64,000 nt of DNA from assembly GCF_002280785.1 (NCBI RefSeq), contig NZ_NCEQ01000010.1, positions 1-64,000 of the forward strand, given 5' to 3'. The notes under the pieces are model-generated. The model did no database searches and was not told where the DNA came from. It saw only the letters and a list, made by a program, of their open reading frames with translations. The stretch's first letter is position 1. The number at the start of each line of letters is the position of its first letter. Positions 48,008 through 57,253 of the stretch are shown here, piece by piece. This DNA is from Brevundimonas subvibrioides. GTDB taxonomy: Bacteria > Pseudomonadota > Alphaproteobacteria > Caulobacterales > Caulobacteraceae. A program made the translations under genes and the position numbers.

Positions 48008-48083
48008 TGGTGCCGCTTAGGTGACTCGAACACCTGACCCCCGCATTACGAATGCGATGCTCTACCAGCTGAGCTAAAGCGGC
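48008..48083 (-). tRNA. tRNA-Thr (anticodon CGT)
   Basis: On the minus strand: acceptor GCCGCTT pairs with AAGCGGC, D-arm GCTC-AGCTGGTA-GAGC, anticodon stem TCGCA / TGCGG with loop TTCGTAA (anticodon CGT, reads ACG), T-arm AGGTG-TTCGAGT-CACCT, discriminator A, encoded CCA. 76 bases. Its 3' half is the attachment core of the right island. Confidence 0.97.
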
Positions 48084-48123
48084 CTGTCGGCTGAGGCTGA
48101 GCCTCGGCGACGGAAGCGGCTCT

Positions 48124-48807
48124 TTATACGCTGACCCCCGGCTTGCCAAGCGCTGCGAGCAGGGCGTCTTCGGTGGGCGCGGCGGCGAAGCGGACTTCGG
48201 CGAAAGGCAGGCGCTCCAGCGAAGCGGCGGTGGCGGGCGAGATCGTGACGGCGACACGCCCCTCGGCCGCCTTCGGCGACAGGCTCGCAGCCAGGGCGCG
48301 GCCGGCGCGGGGGGAATGGATCAGGACGGCGTCCCAGGCCCCGGGCGCGGCCACGCCGGTTTCGCGCGCCTCATAGACAGGCAGGGTCCGGATTCGGGCG
48401 GCGTCGCCGACGGCGGCGCGCAGGTCTCCGGCGGGTTCGGCGGCGCAGGCGTGCACGATCGTCAGGTCTCGCGCCTCGGCGCGGATCATGGCCGCGAGGT
48501 CGGCGAGGTCGCCGTCGGCGGAGCTGATGATCGCGAAACCGGCGTCTCTCGCCGCGCGGGCGGTGGCCTCGCCGACGGCCAGGACGGGCAGGGTCCGCGT
48601 GCCGGACAGGGCGGCGAAGGCGGCGACGCCGTTCACGCTGGTGAAGGCCAGGGCCTGAACGCCGCTCAGGTCAAGCGCCGCGGGCAAGGCGTGGATCTCG
48701 AGAAGCGGCGCAACCAGGGGCTCAAATCCTTCCGCGGACAGTCGCCTGGCGGTGCGATCCGCGCCAGGGCGCGCGCGGGTCACCCAGACGCGGGCGATCG
48801 CGCTCAA
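48124..48807 (-). CDS. hemD: Uroporphyrinogen-III synthase
   Basis: HemD closes hydroxymethylbilane to uroporphyrinogen III. 227 residues; TTG start at 48807 overlaps the hemC stop (TTGA at 48804-48807). Family features are modest but visible: VWVTRARPGADRTARRL, ALAFTSVNGVAAFAAL, VLAVGEATARAARDAGF, DAVLIHSPRAGRAL and VTISPATAASLE. Context with hemC secures the call. Confidence 0.92.
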   Translation of the reverse strand: MSAIARVWVTRARPGADRTARRLSAEGFEPLVAPLLEIHALPAALDLSGVQALAFTSVNGVAAFAALSGTRTLPVLAVGEATARAARDAGFAIISSADGDLADLAAMIRAEARDLTIVHACAAEPAGDLRAAVGDAARIRTLPVYEARETGVAAPGAWDAVLIHSPRAGRALAASLSPKAAEGRVAVTISPATAASLERLPFAEVRFAAAPTEDALLAALGKPGVSV

Positions 48808-49745
48808 GGTTCGACCGGCAGGCTCTGATCGCCGGCGGCCATATGGACCTGATGCCCCAGGTGTTCGCCCATGGCCCGGGCCGCGACGGTCAGGTCGCCC
48901 TCTGTCACAGCCATCCCGCCCGCCCGGCGCCAGCGGGCCGTGCCGTCGGGGGCCAGCATCTCGGTGGTCAGGGTCAGATGGCCGTCAGCGATGACCGCGT
49001 GGGCGCCGACGGCCGTGCGGCAGGAGCCCTCCAGCGCCACCATGGCGCCGCGCTCGGCGGCGATGCAGAGAGCGGTGGGCCGGTGGTTCAGGTCGGAGAC
49101 CCAGGCATGGTCCGTGTCGTCCTCTCGGGTTTGCAGGGCGAGAGCGCCCTGGCCGGGAGCCGGCAGGAAGGCGTCGAGCGAGAGATAGTCCCGGACCGCC
49201 TCGGTCCGGCCCAGCCGGTTCAGCCCGGCGGCGGCCAGAAGGATGGCGTCGAACTCGCCCTCGGCCGCGCGACGCAGACGGGTGTCGATGTTTCCGCGCA
49301 GCATCTCGATCTGAAGGTCTGGGCGCAGGGACAGGGCCTGGGCCTGTCGGCGGAGCGAGGCGGTGCCGAGGCGGGCGGCGTGGGGCAGGGCGTCGAAGCG
49401 GTCGAAATCGCGGCTGATGAAGGCGTCGCGGGCGTCCTCACGCTCGGGGATGGCGGCGATCGTCAGTCCGGGCGGCTGTTCGGCGGGGACGTCCTTCATC
49501 GAATGGATGGCGATGTCGATGCGACCGTCGAGCAGGGCCTCCTCGATCTCCTTGGTGAACAGGGCCTTGCCCCCGACCTCCATCAGGCGGCGGTCCTGGA
49601 TGCGGTCGCCGGTGGTGACGATCTCGACCAGCACGACCTCGGTCAGCGGCAGGTCCATGGCGGCGGCGATGGCGCGCTGCATCATGCCGGACTGGGCCAG
49701 GGCCAGGGCGGAGCGACGGGTGCCGATGCGGATCAGGGGGGCCAT
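48804..49745 (-). CDS. hemC: Hydroxymethylbilane synthase (porphobilinogen deaminase)
   Basis: Makes the linear tetrapyrrole of haem synthesis. ATG 49745 gives 313 residues; longer upstream frame is not used. Motifs: IGTRRSALALAQSG, HSMKDVPAEQP, LGTASLRRQAQAL, LRGNIDTRL, LPAPGQGALALQ, and the dipyrromethane-cofactor Cys242 in LEGSCRTAVGA. Divergent from tsaD with 39 bases between starts. Confidence 0.97.
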   Translation of the reverse strand: MAPLIRIGTRRSALALAQSGMMQRAIAAAMDLPLTEVVLVEIVTTGDRIQDRRLMEVGGKALFTKEIEEALLDGRIDIAIHSMKDVPAEQPPGLTIAAIPEREDARDAFISRDFDRFDALPHAARLGTASLRRQAQALSLRPDLQIEMLRGNIDTRLRRAAEGEFDAILLAAAGLNRLGRTEAVRDYLSLDAFLPAPGQGALALQTREDDTDHAWVSDLNHRPTALCIAAERGAMVALEGSCRTAVGAHAVIADGHLTLTTEMLAPDGTARWRRAGGMAVTEGDLTVAARAMGEHLGHQVHMAAGDQSLPVEP

Positions 49746-49784
49746 TGAGTTGCGCGGGTCCGGCGGGGTCGCTACCTCGACCCG

Positions 49785-50924
49785 ATGAGTATGGGCGCGG
49801 ACTATAGCAGCGAGACCGGGGCGACAACCAATCCGGCGAAGGGCGGCGACCTGACGGTGCTGGGAATCGAGACCAGCTGCGACGAGACGGCGGCGTCGGT
49901 GGTACGATTGACGCCGGACGGGACCGCGACAGTGCTCTCCTCGGTGGTCCACTCCCAGATCGACGATCATGCGGCCTTCGGCGGCGTGGTGCCCGAGATC
50001 GCGGCCCGCAGCCATGTGGAGATGATCGACGGCGTCGTGCGTCGGGCCATGGCCGATGCCGGGCTGGGCTACGGCGAACTGGACGGGGTGGCGGCGACGG
50101 CAGGGCCGGGTCTGGTCGGCGGGGTCATGGTGGGGCTGGGGTTCGGCAAGGCCGTGGCCCTGGCGCGCGGCCTGCCGCTGGTGGCGGTCAATCACCTGGA
50201 GGGGCATGCGGTGTCGGCGAGGCTGGGGGCGAGGGTGGCCTATCCCTTCCTGCTGCTGCTGGTCTCAGGCGGTCATTGCCAGCTTCTGGAGGTGCGCGGC
50301 ATCGGCGACATGAGCCGGCTGGGCACCACTATTGACGACGCGGCCGGCGAGGCCTTCGACAAGATCGCCAAGGCCATGGGGCTCGGCTATCCCGGCGGTC
50401 CGGCGCTGGAGACCATGGCCGAGAGCGGGGACGGCGCGCGCTTCGACCTGCCGAGGGCCTTGCTGGGGCGGAAGGATTGCGACTTTTCCTTCTCGGGGCT
50501 GAAAACGGCGGCGTCGCGTCTGGCCCAGACCTGCGAGACCGACCAGGACCGGGCCGATCTGGCCGATGCGGTCCAGAACGCCATCGCCCGGCAACTCTCG
50601 GAGCGGTCGGATCGGGCCATGGCGGCTTACGCCGAGACGCACGATCACCGGCTTTTCGTCGTGGCCGGCGGGGTGGCGGCCAACAGGACCGTGCGGCGGG
50701 TGCTGGAGGCGACGGCGGCGAAGCGCGGGTTCGCCTTCCTTGCCCCGCCCCTGGCCTATTGCACCGACAACGCGGCGATGATCGCCCTGGCGGGGGCGGA
50801 ACGGCTCCAGCTGGGGCTGGTTTCGGATATCGATGCGCCCGCCCGGCCACGATGGCCGCTGGACGAGGCGCGCGCCCTGGCCGATCCTGTCCACCCGACC
50901 GGGCGCAAGGGCGCGAAGGCTTAG
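49785..50924 (+). CDS. tsaD: tRNA threonylcarbamoyladenosine synthesis protein TsaD
   Basis: TsaD transfers threonylcarbamoyl to A37 of ANN-reading tRNAs. The 379 residues contain [15 protein letters not shown], the metal-binding HLEGH motif ([15 protein letters not shown]), [29 protein letters not shown] and VAGGVAANR. The true start could be a little later than 49785, with ATG at 49791. Confidence 0.96.
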   Translation: MSMGADYSSETGATTNPAKGGDLTVLGIETSCDETAASVVRLTPDGTATVLSSVVHSQIDDHAAFGGVVPEIAARSHVEMIDGVVRRAMADAGLGYGELDGVAATAGPGLVGGVMVGLGFGKAVALARGLPLVAVNHLEGHAVSARLGARVAYPFLLLLVSGGHCQLLEVRGIGDMSRLGTTIDDAAGEAFDKIAKAMGLGYPGGPALETMAESGDGARFDLPRALLGRKDCDFSFSGLKTAASRLAQTCETDQDRADLADAVQNAIARQLSERSDRAMAAYAETHDHRLFVVAGGVAANRTVRRVLEATAAKRGFAFLAPPLAYCTDNAAMIALAGAERLQLGLVSDIDAPARPRWPLDEARALADPVHPTGRKGAKA

Positions 50925-50991
50925 GCTGGTACGCCAGAACGGCCTCAAGAAGCCGAGCTCCGTGAGCGAGGCGTTAGGCCAAGGAGAATGT

Positions 50992-51990
50992 ATGCAGTTT
51001 CGCACCGCAGGGGTCATCGGCGCAGGGGCCTGGGGCACGGCCCTGGCCCTGGTCTGCGCTCGCGCCGGTCTGGACGTCATCCTGCAGGCGCGCGAGCCCG
51101 AGGTGGTGGAGAGCATCACCAACCGCCGGGTCAACGAGGCCTTCCTGCCGGGCGTGGTGCTGGACGACCGGATCTCGGTCACCGCGGAACTGGGAGCCCT
51201 CGGCGCCTGCGACCTGGTGCTGGCGGTGCCGCCCGCCCAATTCATGCGCTCGACGCTGGACGCCTATGCGCCGCACCACCGCGACCGCGCGCCCATCGTT
51301 CTGTGCTCCAAGGGGATCGAGCGCGGGTCGCTGAAACTGATGACCGAGGTGCTGGCGGAGACGATCCCCGATGCGCCCGCCGCCGTCCTGTCGGGACCGA
51401 GTTTTGCGGCCGATGTGTCGAAGGGGCTGCCGACTGCGGTAACCCTGGCCTGCGCGGACGTCGTGCTGGGTGAGGCGCTGATGGAGACCCTGTCGGGGCC
51501 CGCCTTCCGGCCCTATCTGGCGACCGACCTGATCGGCGCCGAGGTCGGCGGGGCGATCAAGAATGTCCTCGCCATCGCCTGCGGCCTGTCGGAGGGGCGT
51601 CGGCTCGGCAAGTCGGCGCACGCAGCCCTGATCACGCGCGGCTTCGCGGAGATGACGCGGCTGGGCGTGGCCCTGGGCGGCGAACCGGAGACGGTGGCGG
51701 GCCTGTGCGGGCTCGGTGACCTTGTCCTGACCTGCTCCAGTCCGCAGTCGCGCAACATGAGCCTGGGGCTGGCGCTCGGCGAAGGCCAGACCATCGAACA
51801 GGCCCTCGCCGGCAAGCGGTCGGTGGCCGAGGGCTACGAGAGCGCGCCAGCCGTGCGCGAACTGGCGCGCAAGATGGGCGTGGAAATGCCGATCTGCGAG
51901 GCGACGGCGGCTCTGCTGGCCGGGGAGACCACGGTCGATGCCATGATCGAGGGACTGCTTTCACGACCGCTCAAGGCCGAGCGGGAATGA
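50992..51990 (+). CDS. gpsA: Glycerol-3-phosphate dehydrogenase [NAD(P)+]
   Basis: GpsA makes sn-glycerol 3-phosphate for phospholipid synthesis. ATG 50992 has aaggaga upstream and gives 332 residues starting at the dinucleotide-binding [14 protein letters not shown]. Catalytic Lys lies in [13 protein letters not shown], and the C-terminal helical domain has [16 protein letters not shown]. The Rieske gene overlaps its stop by ATGA. Confidence 0.96.
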   Translation: MQFRTAGVIGAGAWGTALALVCARAGLDVILQAREPEVVESITNRRVNEAFLPGVVLDDRISVTAELGALGACDLVLAVPPAQFMRSTLDAYAPHHRDRAPIVLCSKGIERGSLKLMTEVLAETIPDAPAAVLSGPSFAADVSKGLPTAVTLACADVVLGEALMETLSGPAFRPYLATDLIGAEVGGAIKNVLAIACGLSEGRRLGKSAHAALITRGFAEMTRLGVALGGEPETVAGLCGLGDLVLTCSSPQSRNMSLGLALGEGQTIEQALAGKRSVAEGYESAPAVRELARKMGVEMPICEATAALLAGETTVDAMIEGLLSRPLKAERE

Positions 51991-52373
51991 CCGACACGGC
52001 TCCAGCCGAGCGCAAACGGGTCTGGTCCACACCGCCGAACGTGGCCCTGTGTGCGCTTGAGGACATCAGGGAGCCCGGCTCGCGCGGCTTCGTGCTGCAG
52101 ATCGGCGAGGCCTATTTTCACGGCTTCGTGGTCAGGAAAGACGGCGCGGTCGCCGGCTGGGTCGATCGCTGCCCGCATCAGGGGTTTCCGATCGCCATCG
52201 AGATGGATCGCTATCTGACCCCGGACGGGTCGCTGATCCTGTGTGGCTGGCACGGGGCCGTGTTCGAGCCGCTGTCAGGCGCCTGCGTCGGCGGGCCGTG
52301 CGCGGGCGGCAGGCTGACTCCGTGGCCGGTGAAGGCCGAGGGCGGGATGATACGAACCGCCGCCCCCGACTGA
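51987..52373 (+). CDS. Rieske [2Fe-2S] ferredoxin-like protein
   Basis: 128 residues, start ATG overlapping the gpsA stop (51987-51990). The 2Fe-2S ligands are in [10 protein letters not shown] and LCGWHGAVF, the CxH..CxxH Rieske pattern, with Gly-rich GGPCAGG after. It has no transmembrane helix and is probably a soluble electron carrier. Physiological partner unknown. Confidence 0.88.
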   Translation: MTDTAPAERKRVWSTPPNVALCALEDIREPGSRGFVLQIGEAYFHGFVVRKDGAVAGWVDRCPHQGFPIAIEMDRYLTPDGSLILCGWHGAVFEPLSGACVGGPCAGGRLTPWPVKAEGGMIRTAAPD

Positions 52374-52453
52374 GAGTTCAGCCCTTTTCGTCGCCGAAGA
52401 GCGGACCTGGAGGTCCGCGTTCCAAGGGCGCCGCAACTCACCCGTCGGACGGT

Positions 52454-52957
52454 CTAGCGCTTCAGGCGTTTCGCATTGGCCACGGCCGCCGAATGGATCG
52501 GCTTCAGCGCGTCGGCCTGCGCCTTCAGAAGTTCGGTGTTCAGGGTCAGCATCTGGCCCGCCGCCCGGCTCCACCAGGCGACCGCATAGTTGTAGTGGGC
52601 GGTCGCGGCGGCCTGGGGCGAACCGGCCCCGGCGATCGCCGAGGCGGCGCGCTGGGCGTGACCGACCTCGTCCATGGCGGACTTCGATACGCGGGCGGCG
52701 AGGTCGCCCAGATTGCCGGCGATGGCGGCGGCCGAGGCGCTCATGGCCTCGACCTTTTCCGAGCTCATCAGATGCATCTCGGCCATGTCGGCCTTCATCG
52801 GATTGGCCAGGCCTTCGGCCATGATGTTCAGCCGGGCGGCGATGACGTCGGAGGCCGCGCGCATCATCTCGCCGCTGTTGGCGGCGGCGGTCGCTGCCGA
52901 TTGGGCGTTTTTCACCGCGCGCTTGCCGTCGCGGATCGTCTTGTCGAGCATGGTCAT
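52454..52957 (-). CDS. Phasin-family protein
   Basis: 167 residues, entirely helical, with the phasin pattern (AVKNAQSAATAAANSGEMM, PMKADMAEMHLMSSEKVEAM, AMDEVGHAQRAAS, GQMLTLNTELLKAQADALKP). Phasins coat polyhydroxyalkanoate granules. No PHA genes are in the window. Confidence 0.8.
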   Translation of the reverse strand: MTMLDKTIRDGKRAVKNAQSAATAAANSGEMMRAASDVIAARLNIMAEGLANPMKADMAEMHLMSSEKVEAMSASAAAIAGNLGDLAARVSKSAMDEVGHAQRAASAIAGAGSPQAAATAHYNYAVAWWSRAAGQMLTLNTELLKAQADALKPIHSAAVANAKRLKR

Positions 52958-52980
52958 GCGACGGGCTTGGGCCGGTTTCT

Positions 52981-53736
52981 TCAGCCGGGCAAGACTTCAT
53001 CGGCGAAGGCGGCCACGTCGCGGATCAGGGCGGGCACGGCGGCGTCGATGATGCGCTGGCCTTTGTCCGGGCTGGCCTGTCCTGGATCGGAACCGATGCG
53101 GCCGTCGGGGAAGCGGGCGCGATAGTCCAGCGCGTCGCGGATCGGGCCGTTCGGCGCGATCTTTGGCGAGTATTCCGCCGTCTTGATCCGGTCGGGATAC
53201 GCCGCCTGGGTCACCGCGATCTCGGACGGTGTGGCGTGCATGCCGTGGCCGGTCGGAAAGATCTGGTTGCACAGGCTGTGGACGCCCGGCAGGTCCCACC
53301 AGTTCTTCAGCTTCAGGACATAGGGGCAGGGCTCCTCCAGGAAAGACCATTCGGCGTAGAGTTCGGAGAAGGTCGCCTCGATGGTGGCGACATTGCCGCC
53401 GTGGCCGTTGAGGAAATAGATCCGTTCGAACCCGTGGCGGCTCAGCGACGACACCCAGTCGGTGATCGCGGCCATGAAGGTCGAGGGGCGCAGGCTGATC
53501 GTGCCCGGGAAGGCCAGATGGTGCTGCGCCATGCCGATGTTGAAGGTCGGGGCGATCACCAGGCCGTCGTCGGCCTTCTCCGCCGCATGGGCGATGATCT
53601 CGGGACACATCCAGTCGGTGCCCAGAAGGCCGGTTGGGCCATGCTGTTCGTTCGAGCCGATGGGCACGATGACGGTGCGCGCGCCGCTCTTCAGGCGCGC
53701 GTCGATCTCGGGCCAGGAGGAACAGGCGATCAGCAT
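52981..53736 (-). CDS. Creatininase/creatinine amidohydrolase-family protein
   Basis: ATG 53736 gives 251 residues. Metal-binding pattern: VPIGSNEQHGP, LGTDWM, NIGMAQHHLAFPGTISL, LNGHGGN and the late GHGMHATPSE (Glu). Family members include creatininases and mycofactocin-type or GTP-derived-cofactor enzymes, so the substrate is open. Confidence 0.85.
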   Translation of the reverse strand: MLIACSSWPEIDARLKSGARTVIVPIGSNEQHGPTGLLGTDWMCPEIIAHAAEKADDGLVIAPTFNIGMAQHHLAFPGTISLRPSTFMAAITDWVSSLSRHGFERIYFLNGHGGNVATIEATFSELYAEWSFLEEPCPYVLKLKNWWDLPGVHSLCNQIFPTGHGMHATPSEIAVTQAAYPDRIKTAEYSPKIAPNGPIRDALDYRARFPDGRIGSDPGQASPDKGQRIIDAAVPALIRDVAAFADEVLPG

Positions 53737-53837
53737 GGCGGCACTCTCTGTTTTGGCGCTAGGCTTACGGCGCGGTCGGTCAATAATTGAGCGCGGCAAG
53801 CCGGAGCGGGAACTGCCCCGTCCTTACGCCCGGTCGG

Positions 53838-54431
53838 TCAGGGCGCGAAAGCCCGGACGAAGCGCTCGGCGGTCTCGCGGGCGCGGCGGCTCTGGTCGAT
53901 GTCGGGCTCGTCGACGCCGAGGATGCCGCGCAGATAGCCGTGGCCCATGGTCATGCCGGTGAACATCTCCGCCGCCGCGGCCGGATCGGGGACCCGTAGG
54001 GCGCCTTTGGCGTCCTGTTCGGCCAGCCACGTCGACAGCCGACGCAGGCTCTCGCCCGGCCCGGCGTGATAGACGGCCTGGGCCAGGTCCGGCGCCTGGG
54101 GCGAGATCAGGGCGACCCCGCGCATGGCCGAACGCCCCTCGGCTGTACACAGCTTGTCGAGCATGGCCTGGCCCAGGGCGGCCAGAACCTCGACCGGCTC
54201 CCCACCGGCCCGGAGTGGGGCGGTGATCGCCTCGGAGCGGCGCTCGGCCATGGCCCGGCCGATTTCCACCTTGGAGGCGTAGCGGTTGTAGAGAGTCTGT
54301 TTCGATACCCCGGCCCGGCGCGCGATCTGCGCCATCGAGGCCGCGGCGCCCTTCTCGGCGAACAGGGCCATGGCGGCGTCCAGGATGGCCTCCGACTTCT
54401 TTTCGTCGATCTGACCCATGACCCGGGGCAT
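53838..54431 (-). CDS. TetR/AcrR-family regulator of the efflux operon
   Basis: 197 residues; ATG 54431 overlaps the MFS stop (TGATG). HTH: SMAQIARRAGVSKQTLYNRY, after EAILDAAMALFAEKG. The C-terminal ligand domain is typical AcrR-like (TGMTMGHGYLRGIL). Last in emrA-emrB-tetR, so it probably represses this operon. Confidence 0.9.
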   Translation of the reverse strand: MPRVMGQIDEKKSEAILDAAMALFAEKGAAASMAQIARRAGVSKQTLYNRYASKVEIGRAMAERRSEAITAPLRAGGEPVEVLAALGQAMLDKLCTAEGRSAMRGVALISPQAPDLAQAVYHAGPGESLRRLSTWLAEQDAKGALRVPDPAAAAEMFTGMTMGHGYLRGILGVDEPDIDQSRRARETAERFVRAFAP

Positions 54432-56020
54432 CAGTGCGCATCCATGGGGGGCGGCGTTCCTGTGCCCGGCTTCACCGGTCGGGCCAGCAGGGTGACGAAG
54501 GCGGCGAAGGCGCAGCCGATGGCCAGCATCGCGAAGGCGTCGCCGAACGCGAGCGTCGTCGCCTGTCGCTGCAGCATCCCATAGACCGCCTTCATCGCCG
54601 CGCCCTGCGGATCGATCGAGCCGGACATCATCGCGGTCATGCCGGTCAGCATCTCCTGCATGCGGGCGTCGGTCTGGGGGATAGCCTGGGTCAGCTCGCT
54701 CATGTGCAGGGCGGTGTTGGTGGTCAGGGACGTGTTCAGGAAGGCGAGGCCGAAGGCGCCGCCGACATTGCGGAACAGATTCACCAGGCCCGAAGCGTTC
54801 TTCACCATGTGCGGCGGCAGGGTCGACATGGTCACCTGCTGGGCCGCGATCATGACCAGCATGACGCCGACGCCGCGCACGGCCTGGACCCCCGCGAACT
54901 CCCAGAAGCCCCATTCCGTGGTCACGGCGTGGGCGTCCCACATACCCCAGGCGCACAGCATGAAGCCGCCGAACATGAGGATCCGCAGGTCGAGAATGCG
55001 CACCAGCCGCCCGGCGAACGGGCCGGTGAGGAACATGGCGAGGCCGGAGACGACCATCGTCGTGCCGACCTCGGCCGGCGAATAGTCCCTGACCCGCGCC
55101 AGGAACAGCGGCATCAGGAATGTGCCTCCGAACAAGGCCGCGCCCACTGCGAAGGTCATGATGACCCCCACGAGGAAGTTACGATTGTTGAAGGCCCTCA
55201 GCTCGACCACCGGATTCCAGTAGACCAGGGAACGCCAGATGAAAGCCGGGCCGCAGATTCCGGCGATCACCGACAGCAGCAGGATCTGGTCATCGGCGAA
55301 CCAGTCGTTCTTCGACCCTTCCTCCAGCACGAACTGCATGCTCATCAGGAAGGCGGCCATCAAGCCCAGCCCCAGCCAGTCGAACCCCTTGGACAGCGAG
55401 GGGTCGCCCTTGTCGAAATTGGCGTAGCGCCAGACCAGGAAGAAGGACAGCAGGCCGAACGGCACATTGATGAAGAACAGCCAGCGCCAGCTCAGCATCT
55501 CGGTCAGGTGACCGCCCAGCGTCGGACCCACGGTCGGGGCCAGGGTGACTATCAGGCCGATGAAGACCGAGGCGGTCACCCGCTTCGACGGCGGGAACGC
55601 GGTGAAGGCCACGGCGAAGACGGTCGGGATCATGGCCCCGCCGACGAAACCCTGGATGGCCCGGAAGAAGATCATCACCTCGACCGAGGACGAAAGTCCC
55701 ACGGCGATGCTCATCAGGACGAAGCCGCCGCAGCTGAACAGGAACACCTTCTGTGTGCCCCACAGACGCGACAGATATCCCGACAGCGGGATCATCACGA
55801 CCTCTGGGATCAGATAGGCGGTCTGGATCCAGCTGATCTCGTCGGCCGAGGCGCCGATGCCGGACTGGATCTGGGGCAGGGAGGCGGCGACGATCTGGAT
55901 GTCGAGGATGGCCATGAACTGGCCGATGACCATCCCGGCGAAGCCGAGGATCAGGAAGGTCCAGTTGATCTTCGGCTCGGCGGCGGGAGTAACACTCCCG
56001 TCCATCGTGGCGGAGGTCAT
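54431..56020 (-). CDS. DHA2-family (EmrB/QacA) multidrug efflux transporter
   Basis: 529 residues with 14 hydrophobic helices. Motif A is the SGYLSRLWGTQKVF region, motif C GPTLGGHLTEMLSWRWLFFI, and the N-terminal motif D1 is MAILDIQIVAASLPQIQ. Overlaps the HlyD gene by four bases. Proton-driven drug export together with the membrane-fusion protein; drug unknown. Confidence 0.93.
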   Translation of the reverse strand: MTSATMDGSVTPAAEPKINWTFLILGFAGMVIGQFMAILDIQIVAASLPQIQSGIGASADEISWIQTAYLIPEVVMIPLSGYLSRLWGTQKVFLFSCGGFVLMSIAVGLSSSVEVMIFFRAIQGFVGGAMIPTVFAVAFTAFPPSKRVTASVFIGLIVTLAPTVGPTLGGHLTEMLSWRWLFFINVPFGLLSFFLVWRYANFDKGDPSLSKGFDWLGLGLMAAFLMSMQFVLEEGSKNDWFADDQILLLSVIAGICGPAFIWRSLVYWNPVVELRAFNNRNFLVGVIMTFAVGAALFGGTFLMPLFLARVRDYSPAEVGTTMVVSGLAMFLTGPFAGRLVRILDLRILMFGGFMLCAWGMWDAHAVTTEWGFWEFAGVQAVRGVGVMLVMIAAQQVTMSTLPPHMVKNASGLVNLFRNVGGAFGLAFLNTSLTTNTALHMSELTQAIPQTDARMQEMLTGMTAMMSGSIDPQGAAMKAVYGMLQRQATTLAFGDAFAMLAIGCAFAAFVTLLARPVKPGTGTPPPMDAH

Positions 56021-57129
56021 TGCGCGCTCGTGGTTCCGGCGTCGGCGAGGCGCGTCTGGCCCGTAGCGGCTTCGGCGAAGGAGGCGCCGCCTTCGCTCTT
56101 CAGGTCGACCCTGACCTCGACCGAAAGGCCGGGCCGCAGGGCCGCGCCGCCTTCGGCGCGATTAACCAGGATGCGCACGGGCACCCGCTGGGTGATCTTG
56201 GTGAAGTTGCCGGTGGCGTTCTCGATCGGGATCAGGGCGAACTCTGAGCCGGTGGCCGGGGCGAAACTGTCGATCCGGCCGGTCAGGTCCACGCCGGGGA
56301 AGGCGTCGGCCTCGATGTGCACGGTCTGGCCCAGACGCAGGCGACCCAGTTGGGTCTCCTTGAAGTTGGCGACGATATAGGTGTCGCCCAGGGGCACGAG
56401 CGACAGCAACTGGCCCCCGGGGCGGACATACTGACCGGCCCGGACGCCGCGCGCGCCGACGACGCCGGCGGCGGGGGCGCGGATCACGGTGCGGTCCAGA
56501 TTGATGCGGGCCTGCTCGACCGCCGAGCGGGCCTGATCGACGGCGGCCAGGCTCTGCTGGCGGGTTGAGCCGAGGACGCCGGCGGTGCGCTGTTCGGCGA
56601 CCAGGGCTGCCTGGGCCTGGGCGACGGAGGCGGCGGCGGTCTGGGCACCGGCCGTTTCGGTCTCGATACGTTGCTCGGAGACCCAGCCCTGACGCTGAAG
56701 GGCGGTGTAGCGATTGACCTGGGCCTGGGCGAGATTGGCCTGGGCGCGGGCCTGGGCGACCCCGGCGGCGCGCGAGGCGATCATCGCCTGCTCCTGGGCC
56801 GCGCGGGCGTCGACATTGTCCACGGCGGCCAGCAGGGCCGCGAGATTGGCCTCGGTCGCCGCGAGCTCGGCCCTGGCGTCGGCGTCATCGAGACGGACCA
56901 GGATCTGTCCCGCCTGGACCCGCTGGTTGTCGGTCACCAGAACTTCGGCGACATAGCCCTCAATCTGGGGACTGACCAGGGTGACGTCGGCCTGGACGAA
57001 GGCGTTGTCGGTGGTTTCCCACCGCTGCTTGTTCTGCCACCAGACGACGCCGCCGATGATCAGGCCGATAGCGACGACGCCTCCGACGATGAGCGGGAGG
57101 CGTTTCTTCAATCCGGGAGCGAGGGCCAT
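56017..57129 (-). CDS. HlyD/EmrA-family membrane-fusion protein
   Basis: 370 residues, first gene of the efflux operon. A single N-terminal helix (LPLIVGGVVAIGLIIGGVVW) anchors it; then a lipoyl half-motif (DVTLVSPQIEGYVAEVLVTD), a long coiled-coil hairpin (EANLAALLAAVDNVDARAA to AVEQARINLDRTVIRAPA) and the second half-motif with GVVGARGVRAGQYV. Links the MFS pump to an outer-membrane channel. Confidence 0.93.
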   Translation of the reverse strand: MALAPGLKKRLPLIVGGVVAIGLIIGGVVWWQNKQRWETTDNAFVQADVTLVSPQIEGYVAEVLVTDNQRVQAGQILVRLDDADARAELAATEANLAALLAAVDNVDARAAQEQAMIASRAAGVAQARAQANLAQAQVNRYTALQRQGWVSEQRIETETAGAQTAAASVAQAQAALVAEQRTAGVLGSTRQQSLAAVDQARSAVEQARINLDRTVIRAPAAGVVGARGVRAGQYVRPGGQLLSLVPLGDTYIVANFKETQLGRLRLGQTVHIEADAFPGVDLTGRIDSFAPATGSEFALIPIENATGNFTKITQRVPVRILVNRAEGGAALRPGLSVEVRVDLKSEGGASFAEAATGQTRLADAGTTSAQ

Positions 57130-57253
57130 ACGGTCGGGTCTCTAGGGATGGGCGTCTGGGAGGACGGCAATAAAATGGACTCAAACGTCCAGAAATCAAT
57201 CCCCTTGCGACGCGGCGGGAACACGTCATGTTTCGCGCTGTTCCCATGCCCCT

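Larger units (their letters stand above)
32632..48052. mobile_element. Right genomic island integrated at tRNA-Thr(CGT)
   Basis: About 15.4 kb are flanked by 58-base direct repeats (32632-32689 and 47995-48052) whose core is the tRNA 3' half. The intact tRNA is kept at the right. The cargo includes a tyrosine recombinase (36952-38103), a VirE-type ATPase (39163-40392), a MucR-like protein, a YVTN propeller, a UDG-like protein, a TM0106-type nuclease and an AT-rich gene set with a GIY-YIG protein. The recombinase lies internal rather than at an end, so further insertion or rearrangement is likely. Confidence 0.7.
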
